A stretch of DNA of 64,000 nt from Actinopolyspora mortivallis DSM 44261 (GTDB taxonomy: Bacteria > Actinomycetota > Actinomycetes > Mycobacteriales > Pseudonocardiaceae). This document shows, piece after piece, positions 36,300-47,503 of the stretch. The translations under genes and the position numbers were made by a program. The DNA lies in contig NZ_KB913024.1 of the NCBI RefSeq assembly GCF_000384035.1, forward strand, positions 2,475,584 to 2,539,583, written 5' to 3'. The notes under the pieces were generated by a model, which saw only the letters and a list, made by a program, of their open reading frames with translations, searched no databases and was not told the origin of the DNA. Positions within the stretch are counted from its first letter, which is position 1. Every line of letters begins with the position of its first letter.

Positions 36300-37538
36300 A
36301 TGACCGGAACCACCTGCTGCATCGTCGGTGGCGGCCCCGCCGGCATGGTGCTCGGTCTCCTGCTGGCCCGGGCGGGCGTGTCCGTGACCGTGCTGGAGAA
36401 GCACGCCGACTTCCTCCGCGACTTCCGGGGGGACACGGTGCATCCCACGACCATGTCCCTGTTGGAGGAGCTGGGGCTGGCGGAGCGCTTCGCCGAACTT
36501 CCCCAGAACCGGATAGACCGCGTCGCGATCCCCGTCGGCCCCGAGGGACGCTCCCAGCTGTTGGCCGACTTCCGCCGCGCTCCCCTGAAGTACGACTACG
36601 TGGCCATGGTTCCCCAGTGGGACCTGCTCAACCTGCTCGCGGAGGAGGCCCGCCGGGAACCGAACTTCACCCTGCTGATGAGCAGCGAGGTCCTCGGGCC
36701 GCTGCGCGAGCACGGCAGGGTCAACGGTGTCCTCTACCGCCGCACGGACGGAAGCACCGAACGGCTGCGGGCCACGCTGACCGTGGCCTGTGACGGCAGG
36801 GACTCCTTCGCCCGGCGGATCCCGGAGACACGCCCCCGGACCTATCCCACTCCGATGGACGTGCGGTGGTTCCGTCTCCCACGTCGGCAGGGGGATCCGC
36901 GAGGGGTCTACGCCTCGATCAGCGGAGGCGCGTTCACCGTTCTGCTCGACCGGCACGACTACTACCAGGTCGCCTCGGTCATCCCCAAGGACTCCGACGC
37001 GGAAGAACGCCACCGCCCCGTCGAGGAGTTCAACGAACGGCTCCGGCGACGACTGCCCTGGCTCGACGACGGCCGCGAACTCGTCCGGGACTGGGAGGAC
37101 GTCAGGCTCCTGCACGTGAAACTGGACCGACTGCGCAGGTGGCACGTGCCGGGGCTGCTCTGCATCGGCGACGCGGCTCACGCGATGTCCCCGGTGGGCG
37201 GAATCGGCATCAACCTCGCGGTGCAGGACGCCGTGGCAGCGGCCCGCCACCTCGCGGATCCCCTCCGACGGGGACGTCTGCGCAGACACCACGTCGCCGC
37301 CGTCCAGCGCCGCAGGAAACCGGTGACCGCCCTGCTGCAACGGGCGCAACGCGCCGTCCACGACAACGTCGTCGAACCGGGTCTGCGGGGTGACATCGAC
37401 TTCGGCACGCGTGTGGGACTTCCGCTCCCCCTGCGACTGTTGCCACGGATTCCGTTGCTGCGCGCGATCCCGCCGTACGTCTTCGCCTACGGCGCTCTGC
37501 CGGAACGTCCCCCCAACAGCGCCCTCCGGCACGGGTGA
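36300..37538 (+). CDS. FAD-dependent monooxygenase
   Basis: Flavin hydroxylase of the aromatic-hydroxylase/UbiH-like family. ATG 36300 follows GGGAGGA, giving 412 residues. GGGPAG at 10-15 is the FAD-binding turn, ACDGRDSFAR the central motif, and CIGDAAHAMSPVGGIGIN from residue 288 the second FAD motif with the conserved Asp. Substrate is unknown; no pathway genes are adjacent. It is divergent from gltX and has a palindrome at its promoter region, so it may be inducible. The Arg-rich C-terminal part is variable. Confidence 0.88.
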   Translation: MTGTTCCIVGGGPAGMVLGLLLARAGVSVTVLEKHADFLRDFRGDTVHPTTMSLLEELGLAERFAELPQNRIDRVAIPVGPEGRSQLLADFRRAPLKYDYVAMVPQWDLLNLLAEEARREPNFTLLMSSEVLGPLREHGRVNGVLYRRTDGSTERLRATLTVACDGRDSFARRIPETRPRTYPTPMDVRWFRLPRRQGDPRGVYASISGGAFTVLLDRHDYYQVASVIPKDSDAEERHRPVEEFNERLRRRLPWLDDGRELVRDWEDVRLLHVKLDRLRRWHVPGLLCIGDAAHAMSPVGGIGINLAVQDAVAAARHLADPLRRGRLRRHHVAAVQRRRKPVTALLQRAQRAVHDNVVEPGLRGDIDFGTRVGLPLPLRLLPRIPLLRAIPPYVFAYGALPERPPNSALRHG

Positions 37539-37574
37539 GCCTCGCGGAGTCCTCGGACGGCGGCGCCCGGCCAC

Positions 37575-37608
37575 GTCCGGTCCGGCCGCGGCTCCGGCCG
37601 GACCGGAC
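37575..37608. terminator. bidirectional hairpin after the monooxygenase gene
   Basis: Perfect 14-base-pair stem (37575-37588 with 37595-37608), six-base loop, between convergent genes. Confidence 0.75.
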
Positions 37609-37619
37609 CGGCGACGGGC

Positions 37620-38402
37620 TCAGGCCCGCTGGACGGGGTTCGTCAACGTGCCCAGTCCCTCGATGGAGACCGAGACCTTCTGGCCGGGCTCCATGGGCCC
37701 GACACCGGCCGGGGTGCCGGTGAGGATCACGTCACCGGGCAACAGGGTCATGACCCGGGAGACGTAGGAGACCAGTCCCCCCACGTCGTGCAACAACAGG
37801 GAGGTGCGGGACTCCTGCTTGAGTTCGCGGTCCAGCTCCGTGCGCAGCCCCAGGTCCGAGGCGTCCACGGCGGTGTCGATCCACGGGCCGAGCGGGCAGA
37901 AGGTGTCGTAGCTCTTCGCCCGCGTCCACTGCCCGTCCGCCCGCTGCAGGTCGCGGGCGGTCACGTCGTTGGCGATCGTGTAACCGAGCACCACGTCGGT
38001 GCCCCGTGCCTCCGGGACGTCCTTGCACGGCTGTCCGATCACGACCGCCAGCTCCCCCTCGTAGTCCACCCGCTCGGCGTCGGGCGGCATCTTGATGGGG
38101 GCGCTCGGGCCGATGATCGTCGTGGAGGGCTTCATGAACAGAACCGGGTTGGACGGCACCTCCGAGCCCATCTCCCGGGCGTGTTCGGCGTAGTTCTTGC
38201 CCACGCACAACACCTTGGTCGGCAGGATCGGCGCCAGCAGTCGCACGTCGGCCATCGGCCACTTGCGACCGGTGAACGTCGGCTCCCCGAACGGGTGCTG
38301 GTCGATCTCGACGGCGAGTACCTTCTCGCCAGGAGAGTTGGGGTCCGGCTCCAGGGCGACGAACGAGACCCCCTCGGGTTGAGCAACACGTGCCAGGCGC
38401 AA
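37620..38402 (-). CDS. fumarylacetoacetate hydrolase family protein
   Basis: Metal-dependent C-C bond hydrolase/decarboxylase family, substrate unknown. The TTG at 38402 has GGAGG seven bases upstream and yields 260 residues beginning MRLARVAQPEGVSF; the open frame extends further without similarity. Motifs include LCVGKNYAEHAREMG, MKPSTTIIGP, the metal-ligand region VDYEGELAVVIG and GYTIANDVTARDLQ. The order gltX-FAH-leuB resembles Rv2992c-Rv2993c-Rv2995c. It lies downstream of cimA by 66 bases, so a shared transcript is likely. Confidence 0.9.
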   Translation of the reverse strand: MRLARVAQPEGVSFVALEPDPNSPGEKVLAVEIDQHPFGEPTFTGRKWPMADVRLLAPILPTKVLCVGKNYAEHAREMGSEVPSNPVLFMKPSTTIIGPSAPIKMPPDAERVDYEGELAVVIGQPCKDVPEARGTDVVLGYTIANDVTARDLQRADGQWTRAKSYDTFCPLGPWIDTAVDASDLGLRTELDRELKQESRTSLLLHDVGGLVSYVSRVMTLLPGDVILTGTPAGVGPMEPGQKVSVSIEGLGTLTNPVQRA

Positions 38403-38468
38403 GCGAAACCTCCGTTGTCTACGTTCCCCGAACAGCCTACGTGTCGGGACGGGCAACGACTCGCCTGG

Positions 38469-40154
38469 TCATCCGCCGTTCGGCAGGCTCGCCTCGGCCA
38501 CCTCCGAACGTCGTATCGCCTTGTGGGCGAAGGCGTCCCGCAACGCGTACCAGCTGGCTTCGACGATGTTGCCGTGCACTCCCACCGTGGTCCACTCCCG
38601 GTGTTCGTCCCTCGACTCGACCAGCACCCGGGTCACCGCGTCCGTACCCGAGGTGTCGGTGAGAATACGCACCTTGTAGTCCACCAGCTCCACCTCGTCC
38701 AACCACGGCAGCCGGGGGACGAGGGCCGTGCGCAGGGCCGCGTCCAGAGCGTTGACCGGCCCGTTGCCCTCAGCGGTGGCGATGACGCGTTCCCCGCGCA
38801 CATGGAGTTTCACCGTGACCTCGGAGACCACCTGCCCGTCCGGGCGGTGGTCGAGCGAGACCCGGTAGGACTCCAGCTCGAACGGGGCTCCGAAGGAGTC
38901 CCGGGGTGCCACCCCGTCCTCCGTTCCGTGGGCGCGCTGCTCGGCCAGGGCGAGCTCACGACGCAGCAGCAGTTCGAGGGAGGCGTCGGCCCCCTCGAAC
39001 GACCACCCGTGCGCCTCCAGTTCCTTGACCCGCTGCACCGCGCCGGTCACCGCCTCCGGGGAACCGCTGAGGTCGAGCCCGAGCTCGGCCGCCTTCAGTT
39101 CCAGACTGGCTCGCCCGGCCATCTCGGTCACCAGCACGCGCATCCCGTTGCCGACGCGTTCCGGCTCGATGTGGTTGTACAGTTCGGGGTCCACCTTGAT
39201 CGCGCTGGCGTGCAGTCCCGCCTTGTGCGCGAAGGTGGAGGTACCCACGTAGGCCTGGTGCGTGTCGGGGGCGAGGTTGGCCACCTCGGCCAGCGCGTGG
39301 GACACCCTGCTCAGCTCACCGAGGTTGCCCTCCGGAAGCACCGGGATGTCGAGCTTGGTCTCGAGATTGCCGATCACGGCGAACAGGTCCGCGTTGCCGG
39401 CGCGCTCGCCGTAACCGTTGGCCGTGCACTGCACGTGGGTGGCCCCGGCCTGCACCGCGGCCAGGGTGTTGGCCACCGCGCAACCGGTGTCGTCCTGGCA
39501 GTGGATGCCGACGCGGAACCCGGTGCGTTCGACGACCTCCTCGACCGTGTGCGCCAGGCCGGTCGGGAGCTGACCGCCGTTGGTGTCGCAGAGGCAGACC
39601 AGATCCGCTCCGGCGTGCACGGCCGCCTCCAGCACGCGCAACGCCGTGTCGGAGTCGTGTGCGTAGCCGTCGAAGAAGTGTTCGGCGTCGAGGAAGACCC
39701 GACGTCCGTGCTCGACGAGGTGGCGCACGGTGTCGGCGACCATCGCGCGGTTCTCCTCCACCTCGGTACGCAGGGCGCGCTCGATGTGCCTGCGGTCGGA
39801 TTTCGCCACCAGGGTCACCACCGGTGCCCGGGAGTCCAGCAGCGCGGCGACCTGGGCGTCCTCCCGCACGGAGACACCCGGTCTGCGCGTGGCACCGAAG
39901 GCGGTGAGCACGGAGTGCCTGAGTTCGAGCTCCCCGTCCGCCGCTCGCTGGAAGAACTCGGTGTCCTTCGGCAACGCGCCGGGCCACCCACCCTCGATGA
40001 ATCCCACGCCGAGCGAATCCAGTGTCCGCGCGACCGCGAGCTTGTCGGACACCGAGTAGGAGATTCCCTCGCGCTGAGCTCCGTCCCGGAGTGTCGTGTC
40101 GTAGACGTGGAAGGTGTCCGCGGACGGTGTTCCTGCCGGGCTGGTGCGGTTCAC
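38469..40154 (-). CDS. cimA: (R)-citramalate synthase
   Basis: Condenses pyruvate with acetyl-CoA to citramalate, a threonine-independent entry to isoleucine synthesis; LeuCD and LeuB do the next steps. GTG 40154 with GGGAGGGACA upstream gives 561 residues; the longer frame is spurious. DTTLRDGAQREG (19-30) is the catalytic motif, HCQDDTGCAVANTLAAVQAGA the metal-binding region. The C-terminal regulatory domain is present (about 420-561). Between leuB and cimA lies a ribosome-mediated attenuator (leader peptide, hairpin, terminator), so expression probably responds to Val/Ile availability. Confidence 0.93.
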   Translation of the reverse strand: MNRTSPAGTPSADTFHVYDTTLRDGAQREGISYSVSDKLAVARTLDSLGVGFIEGGWPGALPKDTEFFQRAADGELELRHSVLTAFGATRRPGVSVREDAQVAALLDSRAPVVTLVAKSDRRHIERALRTEVEENRAMVADTVRHLVEHGRRVFLDAEHFFDGYAHDSDTALRVLEAAVHAGADLVCLCDTNGGQLPTGLAHTVEEVVERTGFRVGIHCQDDTGCAVANTLAAVQAGATHVQCTANGYGERAGNADLFAVIGNLETKLDIPVLPEGNLGELSRVSHALAEVANLAPDTHQAYVGTSTFAHKAGLHASAIKVDPELYNHIEPERVGNGMRVLVTEMAGRASLELKAAELGLDLSGSPEAVTGAVQRVKELEAHGWSFEGADASLELLLRRELALAEQRAHGTEDGVAPRDSFGAPFELESYRVSLDHRPDGQVVSEVTVKLHVRGERVIATAEGNGPVNALDAALRTALVPRLPWLDEVELVDYKVRILTDTSGTDAVTRVLVESRDEHREWTTVGVHGNIVEASWYALRDAFAHKAIRRSEVAEASLPNGG

Positions 40155-40223
40155 TGTCCCTCCCAAGGGGCGAAGTCCTTTCGGTCCTGGTGGCGCGGAC
40201 GGGAGTTCGGTCTCGCGCGGAAC

Positions 40224-40255
40224 AAAAAAAGACCTCTCGCGGCCGCGAGAGGTCT
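40224..40255 (-). terminator. intrinsic terminator of the cimA attenuator
   Basis: A 26-base perfect palindrome (40230-40255) followed, in the leftward direction, by seven U residues (40224-40230). This is a classical intrinsic terminator located inside the cimA leader, upstream of the start at 40154. Confidence 0.85.
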
Positions 40256-40292
40256 GCGCGTCGGGTGTCGAAACCGAGTTCACCCGACGCGC
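40256..40292 (-). promoter_or_regulatory. upstream hairpin of the cimA attenuator
   Basis: Perfect 12-base-pair stem GCGCGTCGGGTG/CACCCGACGCGC (40256-40267 with 40281-40292) abutting the terminator stem and overlapping the last codons of the leader peptide. A ribosome reaching or pausing near the peptide end would prevent it. Confidence 0.7.
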
Positions 40293-40342
40293 CCGCCGAT
40301 AATGTCCCGTACGTGCCGGACCATGGGTACATGGTCGCACAC
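40280..40342 (-). CDS. candidate leader peptide of cimA
   Basis: Short open frame: GTG 40342, with GGTGGAG about nine bases upstream, stop at 40280-40282, 20 codons. It contains an Ile-Ile pair and four Val codons after the start; the shorter version from ATG 40324 is MVRHVRDIIGGRVG. Its end overlaps the first hairpin of the attenuator, as expected for ribosome-mediated control. It begins about 120 bases after the leuB stop. Confidence 0.65.
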   Translation of the reverse strand: MCDHVPMVRHVRDIIGGRVG

Positions 40343-40461
40343 ACCGCATCTCCACCACACAGTGGGCTCGGTTTCCCGCCATGCGGACACAGGACGGGGC
40401 CCGACACGGGCCTCCGCGCCGGAGGCGCTCCGGGGGAACCGGATCCGCGTCGGGCAGCCGT

Positions 40462-41505
40462 TCAGGCCTGTTGAACGACCTCCCTGGAGGAGACGAGCGC
40501 GGCCAACCGGTCACCGATGGCGTGCGTCGCGCCCGGGGCGGAGTGGTCCCTGGTGGCCAGGTCGAAGGCCACCGAAGCCTGCACCCGGCGGGCCGCCTCG
40601 GTGTAGCCCACGTGGTCGAGCAGCAGAGCCACGGACAGCACCGCCGCCGTGGGATCGGCGACCCCCTGGCCGGCGATGTCCGGTGCACTGCCGTGCACGG
40701 GCTCGAACATGCTCGGATTCCGCCTCGTCGCGTCGATGTTGCCGCTGGCGGCCCGACCGATACCGCCGGTGACCGCGCCGGCCAGGTCGGTGATGATGTC
40801 GCCGAACAGGTTGTCGGTGACGATCACGTCGAACCTGCTCGGATCCTGCACCAGGTGGATCGTGGTGGCGTCCACGTGTTCGTAGGCCACGGTGACGTCC
40901 GGATACTGCAACGACAGTTCCTCGACGACGCGGGACCACAGCGAACCGGCGTGACTGAGCACGTTGGTCTTGTGCACCAGGGTCAGATGTTTGCGCGGAC
41001 GTGCCGCGGCCCTGGCGAAGGCGTCCCGGACCACGCGTTCGACGCCGAAGGCCGTGTTCAGGCTGACCTCGGTGGCGACCTCCTGGGGGGTGTCCTTGCG
41101 CAGCAGGCCACCGTTGCCCGCGTAGGGACCCTCGGTCCCCTCCCGCACGACCACCATGTCGATGTCACCCGGTTCCGCCACCGGGCTCTGCACCCCCGGA
41201 TACAGCCGCGCCGGGCGCAGGTTCACGTGGTGGTCGAGCTCGAAGCGCAGGCGCAGCAGCAGTCCCCGTTCGAGTATTCCGCTGGGCACCGACGGGTCCC
41301 CCACCGCACCGAGCAGGATGGCGTCGTGCTCACGCATCTCACCCAGTACGGACTCGGGCAGTAGCTCCCCGGTGTTGTGCCAGCGAGCAGCGCCCAGATC
41401 GTATCGGGTGATCTCCGTTTCGGGCACCACTTCCCCGAGTACCTTCAGCGCCTCGGCCACCACTTCCGGCCCGATCCCGTCCCCTGGGATCACAGCGAGC
41501 CGCAT
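40462..41505 (-). CDS. leuB: 3-isopropylmalate dehydrogenase
   Basis: NAD-dependent oxidative decarboxylase of leucine synthesis; also handles the methylmalate of the citramalate route. ATG 41505 with GGGAGG eight bases upstream gives 347 residues beginning [15 protein letters not shown]. Conserved regions: [18 protein letters not shown], the metal-binding [25 protein letters not shown] and [14 protein letters not shown]. It is upstream of the cimA leader and downstream of serA, from which it is separated by a 261-base gap with a terminator. Confidence 0.96.
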   Translation of the reverse strand: MRLAVIPGDGIGPEVVAEALKVLGEVVPETEITRYDLGAARWHNTGELLPESVLGEMREHDAILLGAVGDPSVPSGILERGLLLRLRFELDHHVNLRPARLYPGVQSPVAEPGDIDMVVVREGTEGPYAGNGGLLRKDTPQEVATEVSLNTAFGVERVVRDAFARAAARPRKHLTLVHKTNVLSHAGSLWSRVVEELSLQYPDVTVAYEHVDATTIHLVQDPSRFDVIVTDNLFGDIITDLAGAVTGGIGRAASGNIDATRRNPSMFEPVHGSAPDIAGQGVADPTAAVLSVALLLDHVGYTEAARRVQASVAFDLATRDHSAPGATHAIGDRLAALVSSREVVQQA

Positions 41506-41685
41506 GCACACACCTCCCGAGTACTGCCCCGACTTGGGACTGAAACGTTGTGCGGCAGACTACCCCGTCCCGATCAACGCTCGGCACGCCGGACCCTCCG
41601 AGTGGACGGCATCTCCCGCACCGTGGGACACCTGATCGAGTGAATGTCCTTCGTTCGGACGACAGATGTACCGACCACACACGAA

Positions 41686-41726
41686 CGCGCCGGGGGCCGC
41701 CGCCACACGCGACGACCCCCGGCGCG
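41686..41726 (-). terminator. hairpin terminator between serA and leuB
   Basis: Perfect 11-base-pair stem CGCGCCGGGGG/CCCCCGGCGCG (41686-41696 with 41716-41726), 19-base loop, soon after serA. No long U-run follows. Confidence 0.6.
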
Positions 41727-41766
41727 AACAACCTCGAAAAACACCCGGGACAGCACCCGGGAGGGC

Positions 41767-43362
41767 TCACTCGAAGCTGACGGTGCGTACCGTCTTGGCC
41801 CCGACCGCGGCACCGATCGGCTCCAGCACCCCGGTGTCCACCGGACGGTCCACCCGCAGCAGCATGATCGCGTCCGAACCGTCGAAGGTCTGGCTGATCT
41901 GGGCCGCCTCGATGTTGATCCCGACCTCGCCGAGCAGGGTGCCGACCTTGCCCATGACACCCGGGCGGTCCGGGTACTCCAGCAGCAGCACGCTGCCCTC
42001 GGCCCGCAGGTCGAAATGCCTGCCGTTGACCTCGACCAGCTTCTCGGTCTGGTTCGGGCCGTCCAGCGCCCCGGAGACCACCCCGGTACGCCCGTCGGAC
42101 AGCACCGCGCGCACCGAGACCACGCTACGGTGGCTGGCGCTCTCCGGAGCGGTCTTCACATCGATGTCCACCCCGAGGTCCTCGGCCAGCTGCGGAGCGT
42201 TCACGAAGGTCACCTGGCTGTCGACGGCCCCGGCGAAGAGTCCCCGCAGCGCGGCCAGCTGCAGGATCGAGACGTCCTCCTCGGCCAGCTCGCCCCGGGC
42301 CTCGACCGTGACCGAGCTCGGAGTGCTTCCCAGCACGGCCGACAGCAGGGAGCCGAGCTTCTGGGTCAGCGGCAGGTAGGGGCGCACCTCCTCGCCGACG
42401 GGGCCACCCTGCACGTTGACGGCGTCGGGCACGAACTCGCCGCGCAGTGCCTGCAACGTGGAGTGGGCCACGTCGGTTCCGGCGCGGTCCTGCGCCTCCA
42501 CCGTGGAAGCTCCCAGGTGCGGGGTCACGACCACGTTCGACAGCTCGAACAGCGGGCTGGAGGTGGTCGGCTCGGTGCTGTAGACGTCGATCCCCGCCCC
42601 ACCGAGGTGGCCACTGCGCAGGGCGTCGGCCAGCGCGTCCTCGTCGATCAGCCCGCCGCGGGCGGCGTTGACGATGATCGCGCCCTGCTTGCACTTCTTG
42701 AGTTCCTCGGCCCCGATGAGACCGAGGGTCTCCGCCGTCTTCGGCAGGTGGATGGACATCATGTCGGCCCGCTGCAACAGCTCGTCGAGGCTGACCAGCT
42801 CGATACCGAGCTGGGCGGCGCGGGCGGCGGAGACGTAGGGGTCGTAGGCGATCAGCTTCGTGCCGAAGGACTCCAGACGCTGCGCGACGAGCTGACCGAT
42901 CTTGCCGAGACCGATGACACCGACGGTCTTGCCGTTGAGCTCGACGCCGCTGAAGGCGCTGCGCTTCCACTCGCCGCCACGCAGGCTCGCGTCGGCGACC
43001 GCGACGTTGCGGGAGACGGCCAGCAGCAGCGCGATGGCGTGTTCGGCCGCGGAGACGATGTTGGAGGTGGGGGCGTTGACCACCATGATGCCGCGCTCGG
43101 TGGCCGCGGGGACCTCGACGTTGTCCAGTCCCACACCGGCACGGGCGACGATCTTCAGCCGCGTGCTCGCGGAGTAAACCTCGGAGTCGACTTTCGTCGC
43201 CGAACGGACCAGCAGCGCGTCGGCGTCGGCAACGGCCTCGAGCAGTGCGGGGCGATCGGTGCCGTCGACGTGGCGGATCTCGACCTCGTCTCCGAATGCT
43301 TCCAGCACCGAAGGAGCCAGCTTCTCGGCGATCAGGACGACAGGACGGCTTGCGTTGGTCAC
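41767..43362 (-). CDS. serA: D-3-phosphoglycerate dehydrogenase
   Basis: First step of serine synthesis. GTG 43362 (GGAGCG seven bases upstream) gives 531 residues, close to the 528 of mycobacterial SerA1. NAD-binding GLGKIGQLVAQRLESFG is present, with the substrate-domain motif VRSATKVDSE and the catalytic HLPKTAETLGLIG region. The long form with intervening domain (about 320-450) and a C-terminal ACT domain (about 455-531) is the serine-feedback type. The region upstream to 43601 holds no gene and should contain the promoter. Confidence 0.96.
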   Translation of the reverse strand: MTNASRPVVLIAEKLAPSVLEAFGDEVEIRHVDGTDRPALLEAVADADALLVRSATKVDSEVYSASTRLKIVARAGVGLDNVEVPAATERGIMVVNAPTSNIVSAAEHAIALLLAVSRNVAVADASLRGGEWKRSAFSGVELNGKTVGVIGLGKIGQLVAQRLESFGTKLIAYDPYVSAARAAQLGIELVSLDELLQRADMMSIHLPKTAETLGLIGAEELKKCKQGAIIVNAARGGLIDEDALADALRSGHLGGAGIDVYSTEPTTSSPLFELSNVVVTPHLGASTVEAQDRAGTDVAHSTLQALRGEFVPDAVNVQGGPVGEEVRPYLPLTQKLGSLLSAVLGSTPSSVTVEARGELAEEDVSILQLAALRGLFAGAVDSQVTFVNAPQLAEDLGVDIDVKTAPESASHRSVVSVRAVLSDGRTGVVSGALDGPNQTEKLVEVNGRHFDLRAEGSVLLLEYPDRPGVMGKVGTLLGEVGINIEAAQISQTFDGSDAIMLLRVDRPVDTGVLEPIGAAVGAKTVRTVSFE

Positions 43363-43601
43363 GGGCGCGCTCCAGTAACAGAGGTCAGGGTCGAAGCAAA
43401 GGCACGCCATTGTGCCGGACGGTGCAGCAGTTTAACGCTGATATGAGAATCCGTTCACACAAGTGTTGGACGTATCACCGTAACGCCGGGGAACCCGACC
43501 CGGTCGGAAAACGGCGCCCCGGAGGCACGCTCGCCGTGCGAGCAGGCACGAACGGCGCACCCCCGAGCACTCCCCGTGCGAAGTCGGGGCAACCGACCGA
43601 C

Positions 43602-43859
43602 TCACGGCTCGTCGAACTCGCCGTCCTTGGCCCCCGCGACGAACGCGTCCCATTCCTCGGGGGTGAACACGAGCACCGGTCCGTCCGGGTCGGCGCCGTT
43701 GCGCATCCCCACGTAACCGTCCACGAAGGCGATCTCGACGCCCGGTTCGTCGTCCTCGTCGGTACTGGTGATCCACTCAGCGTTGCTGAAGTCGAGCTGA
43801 TCCCTGATGTGCGCCTTGTCATCGACCGGCTGCGTTTCCTCGCTCACGGAGCGGATCAT
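43602..43859 (-). CDS. DUF397 domain protein
   Basis: Small acidic protein of the actinobacterial DUF397 family, usually paired with an XRE-type regulator. From ATG 43859 it has 85 residues (GTG 43847 is an alternative): LDFSNAEWITSTDEDDEPGVEIAFVDGYVGMRN then GPVLVFTPEEWDAFVAGAKDGEFD, the diagnostic C-terminal motif. No helix-turn-helix partner is adjacent, so it is an orphan. Function unknown; a role in developmental signalling is suggested for the family. Confidence 0.85.
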   Translation of the reverse strand: MIRSVSEETQPVDDKAHIRDQLDFSNAEWITSTDEDDEPGVEIAFVDGYVGMRNGADPDGPVLVFTPEEWDAFVAGAKDGEFDEP

Positions 43860-43961
43860 AGCGCCCCGCCACACCGGCCCGTCCAGCACGGCCCCCCGTG
43901 AACGGAGGCGGGCCGCTCGTCCGGTGGGGCACCCGACGAGCGACCCGAGGGAACCGGCGTC

Positions 43962-45507
<1,546 letters not shown>

Positions 45508-45515
45508 CGGCGCGC

Positions 45516-47348
45516 TCACCCCTCGTCGTCGTCGAACAGCGGGCGGATTCCGCGCGCCGCCATGATCTCGTCGTTTCCGGTGCCCGCCGCCACCATCGGC
45601 CACACCTGCGCGTCCTTGCCCACCACGAAGTCGATGACGACGGGTTGGTCGTCGATCTCCATGGCCCGCTCGATGACGCTGTCGACGTCGGAGGCGGACT
45701 CGCACCGCATACCCACCCCGCCGAGGGCCTCGGCCAACAGCGAGAAGTCCGGGATGCGGTGCCGGTGGGTGCCGAGGTCACTGTGTGAGTAGCGCTCGGC
45801 GTAGAAAAGGTTCTGCCACTGTCGGACCATACCGAGGTTGCCGTTGTTGATGACCGCCACCTTGATCGGAAGGCGCTCGATGGCACAGGTGGCCAGTTCC
45901 TGGTTGGTCATCTGGAAACAGCCGTCGCCGTCGATGGCCCAGACCTGACGGTCGGGGGCCCCGGCCTTGGCCCCCATGGCGGCGGGCACGGCGTATCCCA
46001 TGGTCCCGAGACCGCCGGAGTTCAACCAGCTTCTCGGGCGTTGGTAGTTGATGAACTGGGCCGCCCACATCTGGTGCTGTCCCACCCCGGCCGTGTAGAC
46101 GGCCTCCGGGCCCGCCAACTGCCCGATCCGTTCGATCACGTACTCGGGCGAGAGCGTCCCGTCGGAGGGCCAGTCGTATCCGAGCGGGAAACGCTCGCGC
46201 CACCCCGAGAGCTGTTCCCACCACTCGGTGAGATCGCCGGAACCGTACTCGCTCTCGGCCTGGTCGACGGCCTCGGTCAGCTCGGCGATGACCTCCTTGC
46301 AGTCGCCGACGATCGGCACGTCGGCGACCCGGTTCTTGGAGATCTCCGCAGGATCGATGTCGGCGTGCACGACCTTGGCCTCGGGAGCGAACCCAGACAG
46401 CTGTCCCGTGACCCGGTCGTCGAAGCGCGCCCCCAGGGCGATCAACAGGTCGGCGCGCTGCATCGCGGCCACGGCGGGCACCGTTCCGTGCATGCCGGGC
46501 ATCCCCAGGTGGGAGGGGTGCGAGTCGGGAAGGGCGCCGCGGGCCATCAGGGTGGTGACCACGGGGATGCCGGTGCGGTCGACGAGTTGGGCCAGCTCGG
46601 CGGAGGCCTCGGCCTTGAGCACCCCGCCACCGACGTAGAACACGGGCCTTCTCGCCGTGGTCATCAGCCTGGCCGCTTCGCGGATCTGCTTGCCGTGGGG
46701 CTTGCCCACGGGGCGATAACCGGGCAGCCGTTGCTCCGGGGGCCAGGAGAACGAGGTGGTCAGCTGCTGGACGTCCTTGGGGATGTCGACCAGCACCGGC
46801 CCTGGGCGCCCGCTTGAGGCGATGTAGAAGGCCTCGGCGATGGTGCGCGGAATCTCGGCGGGATCGGTGACCAGGAAGTTGTGTTTGGTCACCGGCAGGG
46901 TGATCCCGCAGATGTCGGCCTCCTGGAAGGCGTCGGTACCGATCAGACCGGTGCTCTGCTGGCCGGTGACGGCGACGACCGGGACCGAGTCCATGTGCGC
47001 GTCGGCCAGGGCGGTGACCAGGTTGGTGGCCCCGGGGCCCGAGGTCGCCATGCAGACCCCGGTTCTTCCCGTCACCTGCGCGTACCCGGTCGCCGCGTGT
47101 CCGGCGGCCTGCTCGTGTCGAACGAGCACGTGGCGAACCCTGGTCGAGTCCAGCAACGGGTCGTAGGTGGGGAGGATCGTTCCGCCCGGGATGCCGAAAA
47201 CCACCTCACAGCCCACGGCTTCCAGTGAACGGACCAGCGCTTGGGCGCCGGTGGCTCTGACGGGGGCGCCGTTGGGCGGAGCCGGTTTCGGACGCTGCCC
47301 CGAGGATGTTTCCGGGGTCGGATTCTGCCTGGTTTTGGCGCTGGTCAT
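45516..47348 (-). CDS. ilvB: acetolactate synthase large subunit
   Basis: Thiamine-diphosphate enzyme condensing pyruvate with pyruvate or 2-ketobutyrate. From ATG 47348 it has 610 residues. E79 in [13 protein letters not shown] is the catalytic Glu; the FAD region [16 protein letters not shown] and the ThDP motif [31 protein letters not shown] follow. First gene of ilvBNC. The mRNA leader holds a Val/Ile/Leu-rich peptide and an attenuator. The longer frame upstream (to 47522) is the leader region itself. Confidence 0.97.
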   Translation of the reverse strand: MTSAKTRQNPTPETSSGQRPKPAPPNGAPVRATGAQALVRSLEAVGCEVVFGIPGGTILPTYDPLLDSTRVRHVLVRHEQAAGHAATGYAQVTGRTGVCMATSGPGATNLVTALADAHMDSVPVVAVTGQQSTGLIGTDAFQEADICGITLPVTKHNFLVTDPAEIPRTIAEAFYIASSGRPGPVLVDIPKDVQQLTTSFSWPPEQRLPGYRPVGKPHGKQIREAARLMTTARRPVFYVGGGVLKAEASAELAQLVDRTGIPVVTTLMARGALPDSHPSHLGMPGMHGTVPAVAAMQRADLLIALGARFDDRVTGQLSGFAPEAKVVHADIDPAEISKNRVADVPIVGDCKEVIAELTEAVDQAESEYGSGDLTEWWEQLSGWRERFPLGYDWPSDGTLSPEYVIERIGQLAGPEAVYTAGVGQHQMWAAQFINYQRPRSWLNSGGLGTMGYAVPAAMGAKAGAPDRQVWAIDGDGCFQMTNQELATCAIERLPIKVAVINNGNLGMVRQWQNLFYAERYSHSDLGTHRHRIPDFSLLAEALGGVGMRCESASDVDSVIERAMEIDDQPVVIDFVVGKDAQVWPMVAAGTGNDEIMAARGIRPLFDDDEG

Positions 47349-47386
47349 CGATTCTGCCTCGTGGTCGATGAATGGGGCCGGGCACG

Positions 47387-47462
47387 AAAAAACCCTCGCC
47401 GGCACGGGGCCGAACGAGGGTTGGCGCGTCGACGCTTCGTACTCCTCAGGCGTCGACGCGCC
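47387..47462 (-). promoter_or_regulatory. ilvB attenuator: hairpin followed by intrinsic terminator
   Basis: In the leftward RNA, a perfect 13-base-pair hairpin GGCGCGTCGACGC/GCGTCGACGCGCC (47423-47435 with 47450-47462) is followed by the terminator stem AACCCTCG/CGAGGGTT (47391-47398 with 47415-47422) and six U residues (47387-47392). The first hairpin overlaps the end of the leader peptide. It fits ribosome-mediated attenuation of ilvBNC. Confidence 0.85.
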
Positions 47463-47496
47463 CGGGAAGTACGAGAATGTCGTTGATGCGCAGCAT
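47446..47496 (-). CDS. ilvB leader peptide
   Basis: Sixteen-codon open frame [19 protein letters not shown] 47496 to stop 47446-47448. Leu, Ile and Val make up seven of 16 residues. It has no Shine-Dalgarno; its ATG coincides with the predicted transcription start, so it is probably a leaderless mRNA. Leader peptides of this type occur before ilvB in actinobacteria. Confidence 0.8.
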   Translation of the reverse strand: MLRINDILVLPGRVDA

Positions 47497-47503
47497 GGTG
47501 CGA

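Noticed and set aside
37788-40772. 994-codon rightward open frame
   Set aside because: Antisense to the FAH gene, cimA and leuB. The translation has no motif; shadow of high-GC codon bias.
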